Assembly: GCF_002158865.1 (NCBI RefSeq)
Contig: NZ_CP021455.1
Location: 744,001-808,000, forward strand
DNA: 64,000 bases
Source of the DNA: Comamonas serinivorans
GTDB lineage: Bacteria > Pseudomonadota > Gammaproteobacteria > Burkholderiales > Burkholderiaceae_C
Reading direction: 5' to 3'
Both the position numbers and the translations under genes were made by a program. The notes beneath the pieces are model-generated. The model saw nothing but the letters and a program-made list of their open reading frames with translations, did no database searches and was not told the origin of the DNA. Of the stretch, positions 27,366 to 35,933 are shown piece by piece. Positions within the stretch are counted from its first letter, which is position 1, and every line of letters starts with the position of its first letter.

Positions 27366-28637
27366 ATGACTTCCTCCTCCCGACCCCCGACCTTCTATGG
27401 CTGGTGGATCGTGCTGGCCTGCATGACGTTTGCCACCGTCTGCTGGTCGCTGGGCACGTTCGGCATGAGCGTGTACGTGTTCGCGCTGAGCGAGACCGAT
27501 GGCGGCGCGGCGCGCTTTCCAGTGGCCACGGTGTCCACCGCCGTCACGCTGGCCTACCTCGTCAGCGCGGCGCTGATGGTGGGCGTGGGCAGCGTGTCGG
27601 CGCGCCACGGCACCCGGCCCGTGGTGGCGTTTGGGGCCGGGGTGCTGGCGCTGGCCATGTGCGCGCTGCCGCAGTGCCGCGTGGCCTGGCAGCTGTACGG
27701 GGCGTTTGCGTTGCTGGGCGTGGCCATGTCCTGCCTGTCCACCGTGGCCATCGGCACCACGCTGGCGCCGTGGTTCGACGTCTACCAGGGCCGCGCGGTG
27801 TCCACGGCCATGCTGGGCGCCAGCATCGGCGGCATGGTGGGCACGCCGCTGCTCATGGCCGGCATCCGCCACCTGGGGTTTGCGCACACGGCCTGGCTGG
27901 CGGCGGGGCTGGCCTTGCTCGTCATCGTGCCGCTGGCGGTGTTCGTCATGCGGCGCCAGCCCCAGGATCTGGGGCTGCACCCCGATGGCCTGCCGCCGCG
28001 CGCCGGTGGCGCCGGGGCTGCGAACGCGCCAGTCTGGACCCGCGGCAGTGCGCTGCGCACGCGCCAGTTCCAGACCCAGGTGTTCGCGTTCGGCGTGGCC
28101 TTGATGGTGCAAGTCGGTTTCCTGAGCCACCACGTGCCCATCGCCCTGCCGTGGCTGGGCAGCGCCGGCGCCGCTGCGGCCGTGACGGCGGCGGCCGTGG
28201 CCGCCTTCATCGGCCGCTTGCTGCTGGCGCGCTATGCCGACCAGGTGGACGTGCGCAAGACTGCCGCGGGCGTGCTGGCTTTTGGGTGCGTGTCGCTGGT
28301 GGGCATGGCGCTGTTCCCGTCGCCCGTGGCGCTGATGGTGTTCAGCATCAGCTACGGCCTGACGGTGGGCAACATCACCACGCTGCCGCCCATCATCACG
28401 CGGCGCGAGTTCGGTTCGGCGTCGTTCGGCGTGGTGTTTGGCACGGCCTCCATGCTGACGGCGGTGCTGATGGCGCTGGGGCCCAGCCTGTTCGGCGCCA
28501 TCCGCCAGGCGTTTGGCGGCTACGCCCCGGCCTTGCTGCTGGGGGCCGCGCTCGATGTGCTGGCCGTGGCGGCCCTCATCTGGGGCGGGCGCCGGCCGCT
28601 CGTGCCGCCGGCCGCCGCCGCCCCGCAGCCGTCTTGA
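27366..28637 (+). CDS. MFS transporter
   Basis: The 423-residue protein has about twelve transmembrane helices. It opens FYGWWIVLACMTFATVCWSL, typical of the oxalate/formate antiporter-like and monocarboxylate-type MFS branches. LGASIGGMVGTPLLMAGIRH lies at the fourth to fifth helix and YGLTVGNITTLPPIITRREF near residue 340. The central loop (about residues 195-225) is short and basic-polar. The ATG at 27366 places the first helix at residue 10. Substrate is unknown. Upstream is a long gene-free stretch, so it is probably transcribed alone. Confidence 0.83.
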   Translation: MTSSSRPPTFYGWWIVLACMTFATVCWSLGTFGMSVYVFALSETDGGAARFPVATVSTAVTLAYLVSAALMVGVGSVSARHGTRPVVAFGAGVLALAMCALPQCRVAWQLYGAFALLGVAMSCLSTVAIGTTLAPWFDVYQGRAVSTAMLGASIGGMVGTPLLMAGIRHLGFAHTAWLAAGLALLVIVPLAVFVMRRQPQDLGLHPDGLPPRAGGAGAANAPVWTRGSALRTRQFQTQVFAFGVALMVQVGFLSHHVPIALPWLGSAGAAAAVTAAAVAAFIGRLLLARYADQVDVRKTAAGVLAFGCVSLVGMALFPSPVALMVFSISYGLTVGNITTLPPIITRREFGSASFGVVFGTASMLTAVLMALGPSLFGAIRQAFGGYAPALLLGAALDVLAVAALIWGGRRPLVPPAAAAPQPS

Positions 28638-28682
28638 TGCGGCCGATGTCGCGCGCCGGCTGAGGCCGCTGCGGGCCCGCGC

Positions 28683-29009
28683 TCAAGACGATGACGCCCG
28701 GGCGCGCTTGGCGGCGTTGCGCTTGCGGGTCGCGGCGGCCTTCTTGGCCGAGGCCGAGCGTTCTGCCGCCGACCGCGCGGCCGAGGCCTTGCCGCCCAGC
28801 CGCCCGCCTTTGCGGGCCGACTCGGTCGTGTCGGGCTGGCCCCGGCCGGAGCCGGAGCGGTTGCCGCCGCCAGACTGCTTGTTGACGGTGGCCCAGGCGC
28901 GGCGCTCGGCTTCGTCGGGTTTCACGCCGCGTTGCTCGTAGCTGTCTTCGATGTGTTCGGCCTGGCGTTTTTGCTTGTCGGTGTAGGCGCTTTTGTCACC
29001 GCGGGGCAT
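28683..29009 (-). CDS. Small basic Lys/Arg/Ala-rich protein
   Basis: The 108-residue protein starts MPRGDKSAYTDKQKRQAEHI, then RRAWATVNKQSGGGNRSGSG and ESARKGGRLGGKASAARSAA, ending in a histone-like Ala/Lys tail (AKKAAATRKRNAAKRARA). Close relatives in Burkholderiales are often labelled plasmid stabilisation protein without experimental support. The N-terminal half resembles short stress-related KGG/ChaB-like proteins. The tail would bind nucleic acid non-specifically. It ends a run of three small minus-strand genes and starts 8 bases after the stop of the next gene upstream, so the two are probably co-transcribed. The name is left descriptive. Confidence 0.75.
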   Translation of the reverse strand: MPRGDKSAYTDKQKRQAEHIEDSYEQRGVKPDEAERRAWATVNKQSGGGNRSGSGRGQPDTTESARKGGRLGGKASAARSAAERSASAKKAAATRKRNAAKRARASSS

Positions 29010-29017
29010 GGGAGTCC

Positions 29018-29419
29018 TCACAAATCTTCGATGACCAGCTGGCCGTAGCGGCGGGCCAGCGTGTAAGGGGTGTGCTGCAGCAAGGCCTGCAAGGTCTCGA
29101 GCTGCGCGGCGTTGCGGGTCTGCACCAGCAGGCCCGTCTGGCCGTCGTGGGCCAGCTGGATGAATTCGCGCGCCGTGGCCGCATCGGTGCCGATCGAGGG
29201 CAGCGGTTGATCCGCGTCGTGCACCGTGGGGGCGATTTCCGTCAGCACCACGCTGGGCGGTGCCAGGTAGACCTCGCCGTCGTGGCCGGACGCGGCCAGC
29301 TGCCGCGCGGCCTCGCGGGCCGCGTGCTCGCTGGCGAACATGACCATGGTGTGGCCCGTGGGGTAGAAGGCACCGCCGATCATGGCCCGCATGCTGGCGT
29401 CGACTGAAAGCGTGTTCAT
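29018..29419 (-). CDS. Hypothetical protein, 133 residues
   Basis: I do not recognise this protein. It begins MNTLSVDASMRAMIGGAFYP and continues HTMVMFASEHAAREAARQLA, which reads as an alpha/beta domain. Residues about 75-133 (AREFIQLAHDGQTGLLVQTR then LALLQHTPYTLARRYGQLVI-like sequence) form a second alpha/beta repeat. There is no signal peptide, membrane segment or cysteine. GAGCTCACC precedes the ATG. Codon use matches its neighbours. It lies between the copper-protein-like gene and the small basic protein, all on the same strand, which hints at a shared stress role. Confidence 0.6.
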   Translation of the reverse strand: MNTLSVDASMRAMIGGAFYPTGHTMVMFASEHAAREAARQLAASGHDGEVYLAPPSVVLTEIAPTVHDADQPLPSIGTDAATAREFIQLAHDGQTGLLVQTRNAAQLETLQALLQHTPYTLARRYGQLVIEDL

Positions 29420-29458
29420 GGTGAGCTCCGGAGGGAAGGGGGATGACCGGCGCCGCGT

Positions 29459-29818
29459 TCAGTGGCGCATGGCCTCGCAGGCGCGCGCGCAGTCGGTGCA
29501 CGCCTGGGCACAGGCCTGGCAATGCGCGTGCGGGTGGTGGCGGCAGACCTCGGCGCAGGCCTGGCACACCTGGGCGCACAGTTGGCAGATCGCCTGGTCG
29601 TGCGTGCTGCCTCGGGTCAGCGTGGCGGCGGTCAGCTGGCAGACCTGGGCGCAGTCCACGTCGTGGGCCAGGCAGTCGGTCATGGCCTGCACATCGGGTT
29701 CGTTCAGGCAGGCGGCAAAACAGCGGTTGCAGGCCAGTTCACACGCCAGGCAGGCCTGGATGCAGGCTGCGTGGGGCAGGTCTGCGGTGGGGGTTGTGGG
29801 GGAGGAGGTGTGGTGCAT
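29459..29818 (-). CDS. Cysteine-rich four-helix-bundle copper-binding protein
   Basis: The 119-residue protein contains 19 cysteines, many spaced CxxxC along predicted helices: AACIQACLACELACNRCFAA, DCLAHDVDCAQVCQL, AICQLCAQVCQACAEVC and HAHCQACAQACTDCARACEA. This is the pattern of the Csp copper-storage family, whose four-helix bundle holds many Cu(I) ions through inward-facing thiols. No signal peptide is visible, so it should be the cytosolic (Csp3-like) type. The N-terminus also has a MHH start and a His-rich RHHPHAHC segment that may help metal entry. Neighbouring small genes do not include a copper exporter. Confidence 0.88.
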   Translation of the reverse strand: MHHTSSPTTPTADLPHAACIQACLACELACNRCFAACLNEPDVQAMTDCLAHDVDCAQVCQLTAATLTRGSTHDQAICQLCAQVCQACAEVCRHHPHAHCQACAQACTDCARACEAMRH

Positions 29819-30461
29819 CGTCGTGTCCTTGGGCAGTGCCGCCCCTGGGCCTGCCATCGGTCCGGCGAGGTGCCAGGGCGGCAGGGCGCGCGGGGCGGCG
29901 GGTCGGGCGCGCTGGGGACGGCGGGGTGCCAGTCGGCAGCGGGCAGGCCCACACAAGGGGCGTGCCTTGACCTTGCGCGCAGGGGCGGCCGGATGCCGTC
30001 AGACCAGGCTGATAGGCGATGCCCGACCAGGCCCCATAGGTTCGCAGGGACAGGCAGCGGGGTGGGCCGTCGGGACGTCGGAGAGGCCACTTGGCGGTGG
30101 ACAGTCAGCGCATGTCGGGTCCTGGCGGGCGCTCGTCGGCGTGGCGGAACGCCGCCTCGGTGGGCTGGTGTGCCGTTCAGTCAGCCGCCGCGCGGCGCGG
30201 CCGGTCGAGGCCACATGGTCGCGAAGCGCCTGTGGCGTCTCGCGGCGCGTCAGATCGGAAAGCGGCGCATGGCGGGGGGCAAGTCAGCCTGGCGGGCGTG
30301 GCCACAGGAGCGCAACGCCGTTCGCCGCACCGCTTGAACGGCTGCGGGCCGAAGGTGTGCCCTGTTCAGGGGGTGATGTGATCTGAAAGGCAGTATGGCC
30401 TGGTTGCCGTTTCCAATGAAACGGCAACCAGGCCATACTGGTCCAAGTAGAGTGCGTCGGT
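29819..30461. other. 643-base gap with a palindromic element but no gene
   Basis: No open frame here looks like a protein gene on either strand; the longer ones are GC-rich shadows. The only structure I see is element copy 9 at 30391-30440. Confidence 0.5.
30391..30440. repeat. 50-bp palindromic element, copy 9 (perfect)
   Basis: This copy is a perfect palindrome with 22-base arms (30391-30412 and 30419-30440) around the 6-base loop CCAATG. The arms start CAGTATGGCCTGGTTGCC. It is the best copy for defining the family and may be the youngest or most constrained. It lies 22 bases beyond the psiF-repeat gene's stop. Confidence 0.95.
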
Positions 30462-30761
30462 TTACTTCTTGAGGCACTCGCTCATGAAGGCCTTGCGCTC
30501 GTCGCCCTTCTTGCCGGTGGCCTCGGCGTTGCACACCTTCATGCGCGACTGTTGCTGCTTTTTGCCGTCCGACAGGCATTGCTGCATGAAGGCCTTGCGC
30601 TCATCGCCTTTTTTGCCGGTGGCTTCGCTGTTGCAGGTGCTCATCAGCTGCTGCTGGGCCGTGGGCGTCTTGGCCGGCGCCGAGGCGGCGGGGGCCGGGC
30701 CCTTGGCAAAGCTCAGGCTGGCGGTCAGGGACAAAACGGCGATCACCCAGGTGTGTTTCAT
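30462..30761 (-). CDS. PsiF-repeat secreted protein
   Basis: The 99-residue protein has a signal peptide (MKHTWVIAVLSLTASLSFAK), a short Ala/Pro linker and two near-identical PsiF repeats. These are MSTCNSEATGKKGDERKAFM-QQCLS and MKVCNAEATGKKGDERKAFM-SECLKK. Each repeat carries two cysteines, so one disulfide per repeat is likely in the periplasm. E. coli PsiF is induced by phosphate starvation, but the molecular role of the family is unknown. No pho box is obvious upstream. It is on the same strand as, and 120 bases beyond, the accessory cluster's last gene. Confidence 0.87.
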   Translation of the reverse strand: MKHTWVIAVLSLTASLSFAKGPAPAASAPAKTPTAQQQLMSTCNSEATGKKGDERKAFMQQCLSDGKKQQQSRMKVCNAEATGKKGDERKAFMSECLKK

Positions 30762-30881
30762 GGTTGGCTTCGTGACAATGCGCCGACGGCCGGCGCACCG
30801 GCATTGCAGCACACATCGGCCGCGTGGGTGTGGCGAATTGCAAGTCCGCCGGGGCCGTGAGCGCTGGCCCGCGGGGGCGGG

Positions 30882-32210
30882 TCAGCCCGGTGACGCGCTG
30901 GCGGGCACGAAGCGACCGAGCCGCGGGCGCAGCGCCGGGTCGCGGAAGGTGGAGAACACCACCACGTCCAGTCGGTCGGGGTCACCCAGGCATTCCTGGC
31001 GCAGCACGGCCTCGAAGAGGAAGGTGTAGTTGTGCGGCAGGCTGAGCAGCATGCGCCGGTTCGAGACCAGCACGCTGCCGGTGATCTTCTGGATGGCGAA
31101 GCGCTCGAAGTAGCTGTCCGTCAACGGGGTGATGGTGTCCACCATGATGCGCGAGGCTGCGGCCTCGCTGGGGTAGATGCACAGCGCCAGGTGGGCGTGG
31201 CGCGCATGTTCGTTGACGAGCACGGTGTAGAAGCCGATCAGCTCGTCGCTGGCCTGCTTGAACACGCCGATGAACTGGTTGAAGTTGCGGTCGAAGCCGG
31301 CCAGCAGGGCCCGCACGCTGGCCAGGCTGAAGGTGAAGCGCGGCAGGTTCATGCTGCCCATGAGCTGCGGGGCGTTCAGCCAGTGCACCAGGGTGTCGTT
31401 GGCGTCCTTGGCCGTCAGCGTGCGCAGCCGGTAGCCGGGCAGGTCGATGGCCGTGCTGCCGCGCGCTGGCGCTTCGGGCAGGCCGGCATTGAGGTCAACG
31501 GCACCTTCCAGGTGCTGCGGCTGCAGCGAAGGGCCGCTTCGAGCAAGGTCGGCCCCATCGGTGGGCCGTGGACCAGCCGCCGGCGCCGGGGCGCGTGGGG
31601 GTTGCGTCTTCCAGTCGCTGAAAAAACGCCGGCCGGCGGCCTGGGCGCGGGCGTTGAGCCACAGCGAGCCGGGCGCGGGCCGCTGGTCGGCCTGTGCCAG
31701 TGCCGACAGGATGAGCACGTCGTCGTGGCGCTGCAGCGCAGGTTGCCACTCGTGGCGCAGCCGGCCTTCGAGGAAGAAGCGCCGGTTGAGCCGGAACAGC
31801 GGCCACAGCCGCCGGACGGACCGCGCCAGCAGGTGGATGGAAAGCTTCTGTGCGCCATCGGCCAGCAGGGCGTCGGCCAGCGGGGCGAGCGTGTGCCGCA
31901 GCAGCGCCAGCCCGCCGGCGCCGGGCCGGGCGGCGCAGGCGATGCGCGTCACCCGGTGCTGCGCGTGGTGGCTGCACACGTACACGGCCTGCAGGTCGCC
32001 GGCCACGGTCACGGCCCAGGTCTGCACATCGGGGCGGGCGAGCAGGGCTGGCAGCTGGCTGGCCGTCGTCAGCGGCACGACGGTGTTCAGGCTGGCCAGG
32101 GCCTCGGCGTCCAGCCAGGACCAGTCGCTGGGCAGCCGCGAGGCGGGCAGGCGATGCAGCTCGGGTGGTGGCTGGGTGTTGGAGGGGGAAGCCGGGTCGA
32201 GGTCAGTCAT
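30882..32210 (-). CDS. Two-domain GNAT-type acyltransferase
   Basis: The 442-residue protein has a C-terminal GNAT-like domain (about 250-430) that opens YRLRTLTAKDANDTLVHWLN. It continues FIGVFKQASDELIGFYTVLV, HAHLALCIYPSEAAASRIMV and FAIQKITGSVLVSNRRMLLS, as in RimJ/RimL-type N-acetyltransferases. The N-terminal half (about 35-190) has a weaker GNAT-like plan (VTRIACAARPGAGGLALLRH). An Ala/Pro-rich linker joins them. The start overlaps the stop of the fatty-acyl-AMP ligase by 8 bases, so the two are translated together. In this context it may transfer an acyl group from the cluster's acyl carrier protein to an amine; that is inference. Confidence 0.75.
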   Translation of the reverse strand: MTDLDPASPSNTQPPPELHRLPASRLPSDWSWLDAEALASLNTVVPLTTASQLPALLARPDVQTWAVTVAGDLQAVYVCSHHAQHRVTRIACAARPGAGGLALLRHTLAPLADALLADGAQKLSIHLLARSVRRLWPLFRLNRRFFLEGRLRHEWQPALQRHDDVLILSALAQADQRPAPGSLWLNARAQAAGRRFFSDWKTQPPRAPAPAAGPRPTDGADLARSGPSLQPQHLEGAVDLNAGLPEAPARGSTAIDLPGYRLRTLTAKDANDTLVHWLNAPQLMGSMNLPRFTFSLASVRALLAGFDRNFNQFIGVFKQASDELIGFYTVLVNEHARHAHLALCIYPSEAAASRIMVDTITPLTDSYFERFAIQKITGSVLVSNRRMLLSLPHNYTFLFEAVLRQECLGDPDRLDVVVFSTFRDPALRPRLGRFVPASASPG

Positions 32211-33822
32211 GGCCCTGGCGCAGGTGGTCTAAGGTCATCTGGCGCGCGATTTTGCCCGAGGTGGTCAGCTTCACCGTCCGCGGGGCGACGAGTCGGATTT
32301 CGGCCGCATCGCCGCTCGCGCTGAAGGCCGCCCGTCGCGCGGTGTCGGCCCACTGCCGACGCTGGTCGGGGTCCTGCACGGGGCATTCGACCAGGACCAC
32401 CAGCGCCATGGACTCACCCGGCGCTCGGGCTTCCTGAAGGGCCATCACCGTGCCGTGGGCCAGCTGGAGCTGGGCGCAGACCGCGGCCTCGACGGCCTCG
32501 GCGTGGACGTTGCGCCCACGGATCACCAGCAGCGATTGCAGGCGGCCGGTCACGACCAGCTCGCCGGCCGGCGTGAGGTGGCCCAGGTCTTCGGTGGCGA
32601 ACCAGTCCTGGGGCGACACCGGGGACAAGCGCCCGTGCTGCCAATAGCCCGTCATCAGGGCCGGGCCGCGCAGGTGGATGCGGCCTGTTTGCATGGCCGG
32701 CAGTGGCGCGCCGGCGTCGTCCACGATGCGGATGTCCCACCCCGGCAAGGGCGTGCCGCTGGTGCTGCGCCCGTGTGCATCGACGCTGGCCGGCCCCATG
32801 CTGACGGCCAGCGTGGCTTCGGCCAGGCCATAGCAGGGGTGAAACTGGCCGGCCGAGAAGCCGCTGACGTCAAAGCGCGTGGCGAAGCGGTGCAGGTCGT
32901 GCTCGCGCACGACATCGCCGCCCACGCCCGCCACGCGCAGCTTCAGGCGCAGGGCGCTGGCCTGGTCTGGCGGCGTGCGGTCGGCGGCCAGGCCCCAGGC
33001 GAACGACGGGGCAAAGCAAATGGTGCTCCGCAACTCGGCCATGAGCCGGGGCCACAGCTGCGGGTGGCGCGCAAAGGCCTGTGGCGGCAGCAGGTCCAGT
33101 GGCACCGCGCCCAGGATGGGGGCCAGCAGAAAGCCCACCAGCCCCATGTCGTGGTACAGCGGCAGCCAGGAGAAGGCGCGGTCGTCGGGCTGGATGCGCA
33201 GGCCGGCATGCAGGATGGCATGCAGGTTGTGGCAGATGGCGCGCTGCGAGATTTCGATGCCCTTGGGGGCGTTGGTGGTGCCGGACGAGAACTGGATGTA
33301 GGCCGCGTCGCTGCCTTGTAACGGTTGCAGGCCCACGGTGTCGGCGGCGGCGGGCAGCGAGTCTGTGGGCACCACGCGCAGGCCGGGCGCGATCGACTCG
33401 GCCTGGCGTTCGAACGCGGCTTGCAGCGGGGTGTGGGATGCATCGAGCAGCAAGGCGCTGGCCTGCACGGCGGCCAGCATGCGCAGCGTGCGCTCGACGT
33501 ACGGCCCCACGCCCAGCGCCACGGTGGGGGGCGGCAGGGGGCAGGGCAGCAGCCCCGCCCATTGGCAGGCCAGGAAATCGGTGATGAACGACAGGCTGGT
33601 GTGGGCGATCAGGCCGACCACCGCGGGTCGCGGCCCGGCACCCGCGAGGGCGCGAAGCTGCGTGGCCCGCACGCGGGCCTGCTGGTTCAGCGCGCGGTAG
33701 CTGAGTTCGGCCGTCAGCTGGCCCCGGCCATTGAACAGGCGCAGCCCGGCCGGGCTGCTGGCCGCCCGGGCGAGGCCCTCGGCCAGGCTGGCGGGCGGGT
33801 TGCCGGCCTCAGGTCCCGGCAT
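32203..33822 (-). CDS. Fatty-acyl-AMP ligase (FAAL-like AMP-binding enzyme)
   Basis: The 539-residue ANL-superfamily enzyme activates a carboxylic acid as acyl-AMP. Motifs are AYIQFSSGTTNAPKGIEISQ near 172, SWLPLYHDMGLVGFLLAPIL near 215 (typical of FAAL), HPCYGLAEATLAVSMG near 330 and ATEDLGHLTPAGELVVTGRL then IRGRNVHAEAVEAA near 425-450. FAALs pass the acyl group to an acyl carrier protein, not to CoA, and a free-standing ACP lies in the same cluster. The ATG at 33822 overlaps the upstream SapC gene's stop by 14 bases. A longer in-frame reading to 33966 is only the shadow of SapC. The fatty acid used cannot be read from the sequence. Confidence 0.88.
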   Translation of the reverse strand: MPGPEAGNPPASLAEGLARAASSPAGLRLFNGRGQLTAELSYRALNQQARVRATQLRALAGAGPRPAVVGLIAHTSLSFITDFLACQWAGLLPCPLPPPTVALGVGPYVERTLRMLAAVQASALLLDASHTPLQAAFERQAESIAPGLRVVPTDSLPAAADTVGLQPLQGSDAAYIQFSSGTTNAPKGIEISQRAICHNLHAILHAGLRIQPDDRAFSWLPLYHDMGLVGFLLAPILGAVPLDLLPPQAFARHPQLWPRLMAELRSTICFAPSFAWGLAADRTPPDQASALRLKLRVAGVGGDVVREHDLHRFATRFDVSGFSAGQFHPCYGLAEATLAVSMGPASVDAHGRSTSGTPLPGWDIRIVDDAGAPLPAMQTGRIHLRGPALMTGYWQHGRLSPVSPQDWFATEDLGHLTPAGELVVTGRLQSLLVIRGRNVHAEAVEAAVCAQLQLAHGTVMALQEARAPGESMALVVLVECPVQDPDQRRQWADTARRAAFSASGDAAEIRLVAPRTVKLTTSGKIARQMTLDHLRQGHD

Positions 33823-34546
33823 GCGGCGCAGCGGCGGGCTGGCGCCGCTCGAAGAGCTGGGTCCAGCGCCGGAGGCTGGCCAGGTGCAGGGCGATGGCGT
33901 CGGTCCACCCGCGCTGAAACCATGCGCTGAGCAGGGCCGGCTGCAGCTGACGAAAGGCCGACGCATTCACGCTGCGGAAGCTGCGCGTGGTGTGGGTGCT
34001 GCCATCGCTCAGGCGGACCTCGGCGCGCAGGTCGACCAGCAGCCCGGCGTCGTGCAGGGCACGCCCCAGGGCCACCGTGTCCTGCAGCGCGGCCCAGTGC
34101 GCGCCCAGCTGCTGGGTGATGGCGGACAGGGTGGGTGAGGGCCGACCATCGAAGGTGAACAGCGGCTGGGCCGTGTCATCCTCTTCCAGCGGCACCAAGC
34201 GCGCATCGGCGGTGTCCAGCATCACCACGGCCCGCTGGGCATGGGTCGGGTCCACGCCCATGGCAAAGGGGTGGTGTTTGAGCACGGCGGGCAGCGGCTG
34301 GTGGCGGGGCCACTGCAGGTCGGTGTCGAGGAAGTCGTTCAGGCCCGGCTGCGCACCCAGCACGGCCAGCGGCTGGGGCGCCGGGCCGGCCGAAAAGACG
34401 ATGGGGTGGGCGCCCACCAGGTCGGCGAACTCGGGCAGGGTGATGGGCACGGCGTCCAGCGTGCGGCAGAACGCCCAGTTGGGGGCCGGGCGCAGGCCCA
34501 GGCCCAGGTGCTGTTCGGGGGACAGGGGCTGCAGGCGCGAGGTCAT
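33809..34546 (-). CDS. SapC-family protein
   Basis: The 245-residue protein matches the SapC family: AVPITLPEFADLVGAHPIVF, then AVLGAQPGLNDFLDTDLQWP, AVLKHHPFAMGVDPTHAQRA, LFTFDGRPSPTLSAITQQLG and FRSVNASAFRQLQPALLSAW. The family is named for a gene of an S-layer operon in Campylobacter, but its biochemical role is not settled. It has no signal peptide. ATG 34546 is chosen because the longer reading runs into palindromic element copy 10. The stop overlaps the fatty-acyl-AMP ligase start. Its presence here, with surface-type IPTL-CTERM proteins, points to a cell-surface link for the cluster. Confidence 0.83.
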   Translation of the reverse strand: MTSRLQPLSPEQHLGLGLRPAPNWAFCRTLDAVPITLPEFADLVGAHPIVFSAGPAPQPLAVLGAQPGLNDFLDTDLQWPRHQPLPAVLKHHPFAMGVDPTHAQRAVVMLDTADARLVPLEEDDTAQPLFTFDGRPSPTLSAITQQLGAHWAALQDTVALGRALHDAGLLVDLRAEVRLSDGSTHTTRSFRSVNASAFRQLQPALLSAWFQRGWTDAIALHLASLRRWTQLFERRQPAAAPHAGT

Positions 34547-34560
34547 GGTTTTATGGGGTG

Positions 34561-34610
34561 GAGTATGGGGTGGCTGTCGTTTTGAATTCAACGACGATGA
34601 GGCCATACTC
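34561..34610. repeat. 50-bp palindromic element, copy 10
   Basis: Outer arms GAGTATGG and CCATACTC and inner arms GTCGTT and AACGAC are all complementary. The inner arm differs from the common CCGTT/AACGG by matched changes on both sides. It lies inside the accessory cluster between the P450 and SapC genes and just upstream of the SapC start. Confidence 0.9.
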
Positions 34611-34639
34611 TTTTCAATTTTGCCAGATGGGTGGATGAA

Positions 34640-35902
34640 TCAGCGGCCGGGAGGGGTGTTCAAGGGCCGGATCTGAACGCGATGGCCGCCGCGCCGCACC
34701 ATCAGCGAGCACCATTGCAGGTCCAGCGGGTGGTCCACGGGTTCAGCGGCGGTGGGCAGCACCTCGGCCTGCAGCAACAGCTCGCGCACCAAGGTGCGCA
34801 TTTCGGTCAGGGCGAACAGGCGGCCGCCGCAGACCCGCTCGCCCACGCCGAAGGCCGTGCCGAAGCCGCTCTCGGCGCGATTGTGCAAGGCACGGGCGGC
34901 GGCCAGGTCGAGCTGCCATGGCCGTTCGCGCGACTGGCCCTGGGTCTGCAGACCGACCAGCGACACCAAGGCCACATCGCCGGCCAGCACCGGGCCCGCG
35001 CTGAAGGCGTCGTCGGCCAGCGCATACCGGCTGAGGATGGGGTTGGCCGGGAACAGGCGCATGGTTTCGCTGAGGAAATCGTCCAGCAGCGGCGAGGCCT
35101 CGTTGCCGGCGCGCGCGTCCTCGCGCAGCTGCGCCTGCACCTGCGGATGCTGGGCCAGCAGGTGGCAGGCCCAGCCGAAGGTGCTGGCGCTGGTCTCCGA
35201 GCCCGCGGCCAGCAGGGTGATCATCTCCTGCTCCATCACGAACCGGTCGGACTGATGGCGGCTCGCCGCTTCGGCGGCGAGCATCTCGCGGAGGACGGGG
35301 TGGTGGGCGTACTCGGCGCGGCGGAACACGCGCAGGTCTTGCATGACCTGGGCCTTGGCGGCGTTGAGCTGGCTCAGGTGCTGTCGCCGTTCATCGCCCG
35401 TCAAGCCGCCGGCGGGGACGAAGGCGTACTGCGCGCTCAACGCCAACAGGTGGAACAGGTGCTCGGGGTCGATGCCCGTGTCGCGGAAATCCAGGTCGAA
35501 CAAGACCTCGGTCAGGACCTCCAGCGTCATCTGCCGCAGCAGCCCGTCGGGCAGCGGCGTGGCGGCAGTCTGCGCCACCAGCTGGGGCAGGGCGCGGCGC
35601 AGTGCTCGGCGCGTGGCCCGGATGGTCTTGGCCACGTCGTAGTGGTTGAAGTGCGGCTGGGTCAGCTGCCGGCGAAACGCCCACGCGGCGTGGTTTTCCG
35701 ACATGCGCGAGGGCCCCAGGGTCTGGCGCATCCAGGCCATGTGCTTGGGCCAGTTGGCCGCATGGCTTTTCAGGATGCGGTGCGCGTCCTGCGCGTTCTG
35801 CACCATCCAGACCCGGCGCTCGCTGTAGTGGTGCAGGCGCGAGGTGCCCGGCTCGCTGCGCGCCAGGCGGTAGAGCTCGTTGCAGATGTCGGACGGGTCC
35901 AT
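34640..35902 (-). CDS. Cytochrome P450
   Basis: The 420-residue soluble P450 has the oxygen-binding I-helix motif LAAGSETSAS at 232-240, the ExxR pair ETMRL at 279-283 and the heme-binding loop FGVGERVCGGRL with the cysteine at 358. HFNHYDVAKTIRAT near 85 and WCSLMVRRGG near the end are usual for the fold. There is no membrane anchor, so it needs an external ferredoxin and reductase, which are not encoded nearby. It lies in a cluster with an acyl carrier protein and acyl-AMP ligase, so it could hydroxylate or desaturate an ACP-bound acyl chain, as P450 BioI does. The ATG at 35902 is preferred; an in-frame ATG at 35956 overlaps an ACP remnant. Confidence 0.9.
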   Translation of the reverse strand: MDPSDICNELYRLARSEPGTSRLHHYSERRVWMVQNAQDAHRILKSHAANWPKHMAWMRQTLGPSRMSENHAAWAFRRQLTQPHFNHYDVAKTIRATRRALRRALPQLVAQTAATPLPDGLLRQMTLEVLTEVLFDLDFRDTGIDPEHLFHLLALSAQYAFVPAGGLTGDERRQHLSQLNAAKAQVMQDLRVFRRAEYAHHPVLREMLAAEAASRHQSDRFVMEQEMITLLAAGSETSASTFGWACHLLAQHPQVQAQLREDARAGNEASPLLDDFLSETMRLFPANPILSRYALADDAFSAGPVLAGDVALVSLVGLQTQGQSRERPWQLDLAAARALHNRAESGFGTAFGVGERVCGGRLFALTEMRTLVRELLLQAEVLPTAAEPVDHPLDLQWCSLMVRRGGHRVQIRPLNTPPGR

Positions 35903-35933
35903 GGTCGCGGCCGTCGCGATCGGTCCGAGCGGT

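Noticed and set aside
30776..30807. CAATGC/GCATTG inverted repeat upstream of the PsiF-repeat gene
   Set aside because: The arms are only six bases in a GC-rich loop and resemble none of the other repeats, so it may be chance.
33823..33966. A longer N-terminus for the fatty-acyl-AMP ligase
   Set aside because: The extra residues only cover the SapC gene in another frame; the ATG at 33822 gives the normal family start.
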